64,000 bases of DNA, taken from Eubacteriaceae bacterium. GTDB lineage: Bacteria > Bacillota > Clostridia > Peptostreptococcales > Anaerovoracaceae. Shown piece after piece: positions 26,891 through 33,574 of the stretch (its first letter is position 1; each line of letters starts with the position of its first letter). The DNA lies in the NCBI GenBank assembly GCA_902362805.1, contig CABIXY010000002.1, positions 496,001-560,000 of the forward strand, read 5' to 3'. The translations under genes and the position numbers were made by a program. Below the pieces are notes generated by a model. That model was not told the DNA's origin, did not search any database, and saw only the letters and a list, made by a program, of their open reading frames with translations.

Positions 26891-27322
26891 ATGAAAATGC
26901 CAGCAGAAAATATTGATACGATCATGTTCGCCCCTTGCGGAATGAATTGCAAGGTCTGCTATAAACATTGCTATCACAAAAAGCCATGTGCCGGGTGCCT
27001 GAACAGCGATATGGGAAAGCCGGAACATTGCCGTAAATGCAAGATCAAAGACTGCATCAAAGACAAAGGATTATCCTATTGCTTCGATTGTTCCGACTAT
27101 CCGTGTAAGATGACAAAGAATCTTGAAAAAAGCTATAACAAGAGGTACCAGGCAAGCCTGATGGAAAATAGCGAGTCTGTTCGTCAGTATGGGTTGGAAG
27201 CATTTATGAGGCAGCAGAAAGAAAAATATACCTGTTCAAAATGCGGCGGCATTATTTCCATTCACGACAGGGAATGCAGCGAGTGTCAGGAAAAGATGGA
27301 TGATGAAACGTCTGGTTTGTAG
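26891..27322 (+). CDS. DUF3795 family cysteine-rich protein, copy 1
   Basis: The 143-aa protein has the DUF3795 pattern: MFAPCGMNCKVCYKHC, CAGCLN, HCRKCKIKDC and CFDCSDYPC, followed by a helical stretch and a C-terminal zinc-ribbon pair (CSKCGG, CSECQ). The 14+ cysteines suggest metal binding; function is unknown. The start MKMPAEN is taken from the second copy at 32490. The two products differ at only about eight of the first 136 positions, so the duplication is recent. Confidence 0.85.
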   Translation: MKMPAENIDTIMFAPCGMNCKVCYKHCYHKKPCAGCLNSDMGKPEHCRKCKIKDCIKDKGLSYCFDCSDYPCKMTKNLEKSYNKRYQASLMENSESVRQYGLEAFMRQQKEKYTCSKCGGIISIHDRECSECQEKMDDETSGL

Positions 27323-27346
27323 GATTTGAAGTTGTGAGGAAGAACT

Positions 27347-27886
27347 ATGAAAAGATATATTGCTTTATTAAGAGGTATCAATATAAGTGGGAGAAACAAA
27401 ATTCCTATGGCAGAATTGAAATCAGGTTTTATAGAACTTGGCTACATAGATGTTTTCACATATCTTAATAGTGGAAATGTTATTTTTTCGGCTGTCGAAC
27501 AAAGTGAATTTGTTCTTGCAGATAAAATCAAAACAATGATACAAGAACGGTTTGAATTAGATATTCCCGTCTTTGTCATTACACAAGAAGAACTGAATGG
27601 TTTATTAAGTGAAGCCCCTGTTTGGTGGGGAACTGAAAACAAAGAAATATATGACAATCTGATTTTTGTCATGCCACCTGCTATCGCTGGAATAATAGCT
27701 GAGAAAATAGGTGAGCCAACAAAAGAACTGGAACGGACATGTATCTGTAAGAATGCTATTTTCTGGTCTTTTGATAGAAAGAATTATGCGAAAGCAAATT
27801 GGTGGAAAAAAACAGCAAGTGCGAGAATTGGCGAAATGATTACAATTAGAACAGCCAATACTCTCAAAAAAATAGTTGGGATGTAG
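27347..27886 (+). CDS. DUF1697 family protein
   Basis: The 179-aa protein begins MKRYIALLRGINISGRNKIPM and has the family pattern YLNSGNVIFS, then the C-terminal TIRTANTLKKI. DUF1697 proteins are small cytoplasmic alpha/beta proteins of unknown function. A paralogue with the same layout lies in the second accessory island at 56024. It starts 24 bp after the DUF3795 gene. Confidence 0.9.
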   Translation: MKRYIALLRGINISGRNKIPMAELKSGFIELGYIDVFTYLNSGNVIFSAVEQSEFVLADKIKTMIQERFELDIPVFVITQEELNGLLSEAPVWWGTENKEIYDNLIFVMPPAIAGIIAEKIGEPTKELERTCICKNAIFWSFDRKNYAKANWWKKTASARIGEMITIRTANTLKKIVGM

Positions 27887-27985
27887 ATTTGTAACAAATT
27901 GGAATTTATCATACAGGAAGCGTTTAATGGAGCATAGGCCTTGTTTTACAGTTTGATGTAAGTATTTTAGGGGGAAGTAATCGCT

Positions 27986-28801
27986 ATGAAAAAGAAAACG
28001 ATATTTATCATCATATTAATATCATTAATGCTAATAATTGGAATACCTCTTGCTATTGATTGGCTGATTATCGGGAACGGATTTCCAAGCAATATAGGAA
28101 ACTCTGACTGGGTTGTTTTTTTAGGTGGATACATAGGTGCTCTCATCGGTGCAATTATTTCTCTTGTTGGTATTATTATTACGATTCTGTATACGAACGA
28201 ACAAAATAAAAAAGATCGTGAATTGCAAGTTAGACCTTATTGTGTAATACGCTATGTTCATGACGATAAGTTAGTTGGAACAAATAAAATTATTGCGGAA
28301 TTACCGATTGGCTGTGAACCAAGGGAAAACAATGGCTCAAAATATACAGGTATTATTTATATAAAAAACATTGGTTTGGGTTCAGCAGTTGAATTTGATA
28401 TTGCTGTGGACGAGATTGATGACGGACGAGAACATTATCTTATTCTCATGCAACGAAATGCCGACACATCAAATCGTTCAGTTAATTTATTGCAACCTGG
28501 TGAGGAAGCTGCGTTTCCTATATATATTTATTTTAATTTTGATAAAATCAAAGAAGCTGATTTTATTGATTTGGGTGAATCCGAAATGTTCAGATATACT
28601 GTAAAGAATGAAGTAATGCAAAAATATAAGAATTTTGATATTGTAATACACATAAAGTATCATGATCTGTTTATGAATACATATTATCAGAAAATAACAC
28701 TGTCATCTAACATGCACGTTGGTGGAAAAATAGATGAGAAGCAAGCTGATTATCTATGTGATATAAACTTGAAAGAGATAACTACACCGATCAAAGTATA
28801 A
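27986..28801 (+). CDS. Hypothetical two-helix membrane protein
   Basis: The 271-aa protein has two N-terminal membrane helices (about 4-26 and 46-70) and a ~200-residue soluble domain rich in beta-strand-like stretches (GIIYIKNIGLGSAVEFDIAV; FDIVIHIKYHDLFMNTYYQKITLSS). I recognise no family. The coding sequence is more AT-rich than the flanking core genes, as expected for acquired DNA. Confidence 0.7.
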   Translation: MKKKTIFIIILISLMLIIGIPLAIDWLIIGNGFPSNIGNSDWVVFLGGYIGALIGAIISLVGIIITILYTNEQNKKDRELQVRPYCVIRYVHDDKLVGTNKIIAELPIGCEPRENNGSKYTGIIYIKNIGLGSAVEFDIAVDEIDDGREHYLILMQRNADTSNRSVNLLQPGEEAAFPIYIYFNFDKIKEADFIDLGESEMFRYTVKNEVMQKYKNFDIVIHIKYHDLFMNTYYQKITLSSNMHVGGKIDEKQADYLCDINLKEITTPIKV

Positions 28802-28894
28802 AAAACAAATACAGAAGTTTAACTGATCTAAACTGCACTCTGATTCACAAGAAAATAAGTTATAAGAGAATGTGACAACTTCCAGTTTGTCAAG

Positions 28895-28990
28895 ATGACC
28901 TGTTCAAAATGCGGTGGAATTATTTCCATTCACAATAGGGAATGCTGCGAGTGCCAGGAAAAGATGAAGGATGAAACATCTGGTTTGTAG
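28895..28990 (+). pseudogene. 3' fragment of a third DUF3795 gene
   Basis: These 96 bp encode TCSKCGGIISIHNRECCECQEKMKDETSGL, the last ~30 residues of the DUF3795 copies at 26891 and 32490, with the rest missing. A 17-bp repeat (TGACAACTTCCAGTTTG, 28873-28889) lies just before the junction. Confidence 0.85.
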
Positions 28991-29053
28991 GACTTGAAAA
29001 ATTAAAGTAGTGCTTTTTTAATGAATGAAGCAAACGATAAAGAGGAATATATC

Positions 29054-29617
29054 ATGAGTGAAATAATGGAATTTATTAGCAGAGAAGAATTTCGTGAATG
29101 GCTCGGCGAGCATTGTCTATCAAATGATGGGATTTGGCTTTTGTTCGGTAAGGCTGGTGGGCCAAAAACGATAAAAGCAGGAGAAGCCTTGGAAGAAGCG
29201 CTATGTTTTGGCTGGATTGACGGACAGATGGAAAAGATAGACGATAAGACGTATAAGCAGTATTTTTCTCAGCGCAGAAAGAATAGCAAATGGTCAGAGA
29301 AGAATAAGACATTGGTAAAAAATTTTGAAGAACGAGGGTTTATGACTGGTTTTGGCAGGAAGAAGATAGATGAAGCCAAGAAAAACGGTCAGTGGGACGC
29401 TTCAAATCCTCTGTCAATCATTACAGCGGAGCAGATTGCCCGCCTGTCCGCGCTGCTGGAAGGGTACGAACCCGCTTATACAAATTTCCAAACCATGTCT
29501 TTGTCCGTAAAGAAGACCTATACGAGGGCATATCTTGATGCAAAGACAGATGCTGGACGGGACAAGCGGATCGCCTGGATGGTGGATAGGCTCAATAAAA
29601 ATCTAAAGCCTATGTAA
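29054..29617 (+). CDS. YdeI/OmpD-associated family protein
   Basis: The 187-aa protein (start at MSEIMEF, with AAGAGG 7-8 bp upstream; a longer frame starts at 29021) has the family pattern REEFREWLGEHCLSNDGIWLLF, EALCFGWIDGQ and FSQRRKNSKWSEKN. Members are soluble and some are linked to peptide resistance, but no biochemical role is firm. It is a single gene in the accessory island. Confidence 0.85.
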   Translation: MSEIMEFISREEFREWLGEHCLSNDGIWLLFGKAGGPKTIKAGEALEEALCFGWIDGQMEKIDDKTYKQYFSQRRKNSKWSEKNKTLVKNFEERGFMTGFGRKKIDEAKKNGQWDASNPLSIITAEQIARLSALLEGYEPAYTNFQTMSLSVKKTYTRAYLDAKTDAGRDKRIAWMVDRLNKNLKPM

Positions 29618-29698
29618 CTGGTATCTATGCCTAAATCAGTATGGGAGATAGTTAAACATCTAACTTGCTAAAATGAAGATGATGAATTGGAGACTATT

Positions 29699-30754
29699 AT
29701 GTCCAAAAAGAAAAAAGAGGAAATAACGATACACAGCTCGGCGGCTGAATATTTGACCTATGTTGCGGCAGTTGGAGATCGTTCTGACAGTATGGAAATG
29801 CGCTACGAAGATGAAAATATATGGCTGACACAAAAGATGATGGCGCAACTTTATGATGTGAGCCTTCCAACGGTTAATGAACACATCAAGAAAATATATG
29901 ATGATGGTGAGCTGGCGGAAAAGGCAACTATTCGGAAATTCCGAATAGTTCAAACTGAAGGTTCAAGACAGGTGAATCGTGAAGTCATCCATTATAATCT
30001 CCAGATGATTATTGCAGTTGGCTTCAAGGTCAACAATGACCGTGCGGTTCGTTTCCGTAAGTGGTCAGGGCAAATCGTCAAAGATTACACCGTTCAAGGT
30101 TGGACGATGGACAAGGAGCGGCTGAAGAAGGGTCATATGTTCACAGATGAATATTTTGAGCGCCAGCTGCAGAATATCCGTGAAATTCGTCTTTCTGAGC
30201 GTAAATTTTATCAAAAAATCACAGACCTCTATGCTACAGCCTTTGATTACGATAAGGATGCGAAGACAACGAGGCAGTTTTTCCAGACAGTGCAGAACAA
30301 AATGCACTGGGCGGTTCACAGGCATACAGCAGCAGAGTTGATTGTGGCGCGTGCCGATGCCGAGAAAAAACATATGGGGTTGACTACTTGGGAGGCGGCT
30401 CCAGATGGGAAAATTGTCAAGACAGATGTGTCAATTGCGAAGAACTATCTGAGTGATAAGGAAATGTCCTATATGGAAAGAATTGTATCCTTGTACCTTG
30501 ATTATGCGGAGTTACAGGCTGAACGACAGATTCCCATGAGTATGGAAGACTGGGCAAAACGACTGGACGGTTTCCTTGAATTTAATGGTAACGAGATACT
30601 GACAGATGCAGGTAAGATCAGTGCAGAGCAGGCAAAACTTCATGCAGAAACTGAGTTCGAAAAGTATCGTATTGTACAAGACCGATTATTCATGTCTGAT
30701 TATGATAAATTTTTGCTGGAGTTGGAAGAACAGGCAAAAAATAAACCTGAATGA
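29699..30754 (+). CDS. RhuM-family protein
   Basis: The 351-aa protein matches the RhuM family: an N-terminal HTH-like region (IWLTQKMMAQLYDVSLPTVNEHIKKIYDDGEL) followed by FRIVQTEGSRQVNREVIHYNLQMIIAVGF and the conserved helical middle (RQFFQTVQNKMHWAVHRHTAAELI). Members occur in pathogenicity and phage-defence-type islands; the molecular role is unknown. GGAG at 29686 supports this start. The C-terminus is charged and helical. Confidence 0.88.
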   Translation: MSKKKKEEITIHSSAAEYLTYVAAVGDRSDSMEMRYEDENIWLTQKMMAQLYDVSLPTVNEHIKKIYDDGELAEKATIRKFRIVQTEGSRQVNREVIHYNLQMIIAVGFKVNNDRAVRFRKWSGQIVKDYTVQGWTMDKERLKKGHMFTDEYFERQLQNIREIRLSERKFYQKITDLYATAFDYDKDAKTTRQFFQTVQNKMHWAVHRHTAAELIVARADAEKKHMGLTTWEAAPDGKIVKTDVSIAKNYLSDKEMSYMERIVSLYLDYAELQAERQIPMSMEDWAKRLDGFLEFNGNEILTDAGKISAEQAKLHAETEFEKYRIVQDRLFMSDYDKFLLELEEQAKNKPE

Positions 30755-30781
30755 TACGAAACTTATTGTTGCTGTAAAGCG

Positions 30782-31430
30782 ATGAAATTAGGAGGGTACC
30801 GTAGTGGACAGCTATGGATAAATGATGATTTTATTGCCGACATTATGGACGAAACATGGGACGTATTGGAATTGAAAGCCCGCATGCGGCGCATTACAAT
30901 CAATTTGGGAGAATATCTGCCGTCTGATTACGAACATGCCCTCGGTATTCTGGACAAAACTATTGCTGAATACCCTGTTGGATGTGTGGATTCCGGTCTG
31001 CTATACTTTCCTGATTTTGTTGAAATGTATGGTCAAGATGAGTGCCATTGGGATTTATCAATGGCAGCGTTAGAACGGTATACCCAGTATTCAACGGCTG
31101 AATTTGCCGTAAGACCATTTATGCATTGGGGAGAATTTGCTCTTTACCTTTCAGATTGAGGCGAGAAAGGAAACTAAGGTACGGCTGGAATATGGAGTTG
31201 ATTATGTGAAAGCAAACGGCACGCGTTCTCGTAAGATATTCAAAATATCCGAGCCTTCGTTAAAGGAACACCAAAAAAAGTCTTATAGCAAAAAACATTC
31301 CTTTGCAGAAGCCAGTTCAATGAAGCATTATCCTGGCATTCATTCGGTTACGCTGGTTGTGAACGGCGTCGAGAGGGGTACACTGAATTTTGAAGTATCT
31401 GAACAAAAATTGGAAGTTAAGAGGAAATAA
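30782..31430 (+). pseudogene. DNA alkylation repair (AlkD-like) gene with internal deletion
   Basis: The frame at 30782-31159 encodes the N-terminal HEAT-repeat part of the AlkD-like family (ALELKARMRRI-type start, YLPSDYEHALGIL, LYFPDFVEMYGQ, AALERYTQYSTAEFAVRPF) and stops soon after. A second, overlapping frame (to 31430) encodes the usual C-terminus (LEYGVDYVKANG, RKIFKISE, KHYPGIHSVTLVVNG). The ~100-residue middle is missing and the N-terminus is also short, so it should not make an active glycosylase. Confidence 0.75.
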
Positions 31431-31433
31431 AAC

Positions 31434-31829
31434 ATGTGGACATGCCCAAAATGTGGAAGAGAGTTTAAAAGAACAAATCAGGGACATTATTGCGGAAAAG
31501 CACCCGAAACGGTATTAGAGTACATAGATTCGCAACCATTAGAAACACATTCCCATTTAACAGAAATGATGATTACATTGCAAAATAGTGTTCCATGTAT
31601 CAATGAACGTATACTATGGAGTATGCCGTATTATGAAAAAGAAGGAAAATCCATCTCTTTTTCTGCTTGTAAAAAGCATATTAGTTTTTATGCAGGGGTT
31701 GAAGCTATTGAAGAATTTGCCTCAGAGTTAAGCGAATTTGTCACAAAGAAAAATGCAATCTATTTTCCTTATAATAAAGCGTTGCCGACAAAACTGATTA
31801 CAGATATTGTAAAATGGTGTTTAAGCTGA
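31434..31829 (+). CDS. DUF1801 family protein with N-terminal zinc ribbon
   Basis: The 131-aa protein opens with a zinc-ribbon-like WTCPKCGREFKRTNQGHYC and continues as a DUF1801 (frataxin/YdhG-like) fold: ERILWSMPYYEKEGKSISF, then HISFYAGVEAIEEF and a C-terminal IVKWCLS. Role unknown. It is complete and immediately downstream of the broken AlkD gene. Confidence 0.82.
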   Translation: MWTCPKCGREFKRTNQGHYCGKAPETVLEYIDSQPLETHSHLTEMMITLQNSVPCINERILWSMPYYEKEGKSISFSACKKHISFYAGVEAIEEFASELSEFVTKKNAIYFPYNKALPTKLITDIVKWCLS

Positions 31830-31830
31830 T

Positions 31831-31848
31831 TTGACAACTTCCAGTTTG
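31831..31848. repeat. Short repeat shared with 28873-28889
   Basis: TGACAACTTCCAGTTTG occurs here and at 28873. A degenerate relative appears near 32443, just before the second DUF3795 gene. All lie at junctions between accessory genes. Confidence 0.5.
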
Positions 31849-31906
31849 CAGTATTGATTAAAAATTAAATTTTGTATTAGAATTTTTTAGAGGAGGGATA
31901 AATTTG

Positions 31907-32425
31907 ATGAATGATTTATTAAGAAGCGAAGAATACGATTTCGTTAATTCTAAGGATAAGCAGTTTATAGTGGCTTTCGATTCTGAAATGTTAAAGTTAG
32001 GCTATACTTGTAACCAAACAATAGGAGAGGGATATTGTTGGGGAAGGAAAATGATTATTTACACAAAAGCAGGCGTAAAAAGCAAAAAATCATATGCTCG
32101 AATTTATATACGTGATAATGACCTGATTCTCCGTATGTATTTCAGCAATGTAGATCAACATAAGCAGGCAATTGAACAAGCTCCTGACTATATTCAGCAG
32201 GCATTTACTGGTGAGTATGGAGCTTGTAAGCATTGCCATAATATGAAAGAGAATGGGACATGCAATCATAGAAAAAGCTATACGGTTCACAATCAACAGT
32301 ATGAATTCTGTGACGGTTTTGCTTTTTGGTTCTTTTCTCCTGACCTTGCAAGAATACCGGATTACATCAAGTTGTTTCTAGACTTTTATCCTGATAAAAA
32401 GCGAAAAGTAAAAGTTATGTCATAA
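31907..32425 (+). CDS. Hypothetical protein
   Basis: This 172-aa soluble protein belongs to no family I recognise. It has an N-terminal domain with alternating strands (KKSYARIYIRDNDLILRMYFSN) and a Cys/His cluster in the second half (CKHCHNMKENGTCNHRKSY) that could bind zinc, then CDGFAFWFF. A GAGGAGG at 31888 precedes both ATG 31907 and TTG 31904. It is part of the accessory island. Confidence 0.7.
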   Translation: MNDLLRSEEYDFVNSKDKQFIVAFDSEMLKLGYTCNQTIGEGYCWGRKMIIYTKAGVKSKKSYARIYIRDNDLILRMYFSNVDQHKQAIEQAPDYIQQAFTGEYGACKHCHNMKENGTCNHRKSYTVHNQQYEFCDGFAFWFFSPDLARIPDYIKLFLDFYPDKKRKVKVMS

Positions 32426-32489
32426 TGACCAAGGGGATTTACTAAATTTCAGTTTATCGGAGAGTTAAATAGCGGAGGGATAATCGTCT

Positions 32490-32927
32490 ATGAAAATGCC
32501 AGCAGAAAATATCGATACGGTCATGTTCGCTCCTTGTGGAATGAATTGCAAGGTATGTTATAAGCATTGCGATCACAGAAAACCATGTGCCGGGTGCCTG
32601 AACAGCGATGTGGGAAAGCCGGAGCATTGCCGTAAATGCAAGATCAAAGACTGCATCAAAGACAAAAGCTTGTCTTATTGCTTCGAGTGTTCCGACTATC
32701 CGTGTAAGATGATAAAGAATCTTGAAAAAAGCTATAACAAGAGGTACCAGGCGAGCCTTATGGAAAATATCGAGTCTGTTCGTCAGTATGGGTTGGAAGC
32801 ATTTATGAGGCAGCAGAAAGAAAAATATACCTGTTCAAAATGCGGCGGCATTATTTCCATTCACGATAGAGAATGCAGCGAGTGCCAGGAAAAGATGAAA
32901 AATGAAGCGTCTGGCTCAAAAGGTTAG
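32490..32927 (+). CDS. DUF3795 family cysteine-rich protein, copy 2
   Basis: The 145-aa protein is nearly identical to the product of the gene at 26891 and has the same cysteine clusters. GGAGGG stands about 13 bp before the ATG. The tail diverges (EASGSKG). It is the last clear gene of the first accessory island. With the fragment at 28895, it shows repeated duplication of this gene within 6 kb. Confidence 0.85.
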   Translation: MKMPAENIDTVMFAPCGMNCKVCYKHCDHRKPCAGCLNSDVGKPEHCRKCKIKDCIKDKSLSYCFECSDYPCKMIKNLEKSYNKRYQASLMENIESVRQYGLEAFMRQQKEKYTCSKCGGIISIHDRECSECQEKMKNEASGSKG

Positions 32928-33434
32928 AATATAAGGAAGTGAAAGGGACTTTCACATAATCGTACCAATATTTTTGTCTATCACTGCAAGGGAAACGCCC
33001 TCAAAAGCACATCGGATTGTCGCAACGAAAACAACCAGGGTAAACGCATGAAATAACTGTGATCTGCTATACTGCGCGCCTTCATTCTTGATTTTTTTGA
33101 ATTTGCTTGCGCTACTCCCTTTGCAAAAATGGTAAAAACAAGAAGATTTATCTCTTTTATTGATTTTCAGCGCTATTTTGAAAACAGCATATCCCATATA
33201 TGGAAAATAAAGAGAAAATATTCCGGCTAAATCGCTGAAACGCGCAAGAAATCAACAATTATCAGTAAATGAAGGCGCGTTGGTTTACAATAATCAAAAA
33301 ATCCGCCAGAAATAAGCAAAAAAATGTAAATGAAGGCGCACGGTTTGTTTCTTGCCTTTGCCGTGCTAAAACAATTTCTGATACTTGACATACGACAAGC
33401 AAAGCAGGTGTAATCCTATAGAGGTGGAAGTGCT
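32928..33434. other. Gene-poor right end of the accessory island
   Basis: There is no convincing large gene. An 81-codon open frame on the minus strand (32952-33197) has no clear family. AATGAAGGCGC occurs three times: inverted at 33076-33086, direct at 33268-33278 and 33329-33339, the last two inside a 14-bp repeat (GTAAATGAAGGCGC) 61 bp apart. TTGACA-N18-TGTAAT (33385-33414) is a likely promoter for the small ORF at 33435. Confidence 0.5.
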
Positions 33435-33539
33435 ATGAAGATTTTTGCAAGTAAGGATGAGCTTGATCCGCAAAGTGTGGATCAAGCTCATCTCGTTTAC
33501 TATGAAGGTGAAAAACGCTTGATTATTTCTCTTGGCTGA
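33435..33539 (+). CDS. Small ORF (34 aa) containing a 14-bp inverted repeat
   Basis: MKIFASKDELDPQSVDQAHL starts 7 bp after GAGGTGG, and a TTGACA-N18-TGTAAT promoter stands just upstream, so expression is plausible. The codons for residues 8-19 form a perfect 14-bp inverted repeat (33456-33469 with 33479-33492, 9-nt loop). Either a small peptide is encoded or the hairpin itself is the functional part. The LuxR-type gene converges on it from the other side. Confidence 0.45.
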   Translation: MKIFASKDELDPQSVDQAHLVYYEGEKRLIISLG

Positions 33540-33574
33540 CAAATTAAAATGAACTCCCTGCGTTAGATCAACCG

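Noticed and set aside
32952..33197. 81-aa minus-strand ORF as a gene
   Set aside because: No clear ribosome site, family or operon context; it lies in repeat-bearing gene-poor DNA.
33265..33339. CRISPR array
   Set aside because: Only two direct copies of a 14-bp motif, no regular repeat-spacer pattern and no cas genes.
24577..33434. Integron-type cassette array
   Set aside because: No integron integrase is present and I could not find regular attC sites with the R'/L structure; occasional GTTRRRY matches are expected by chance.
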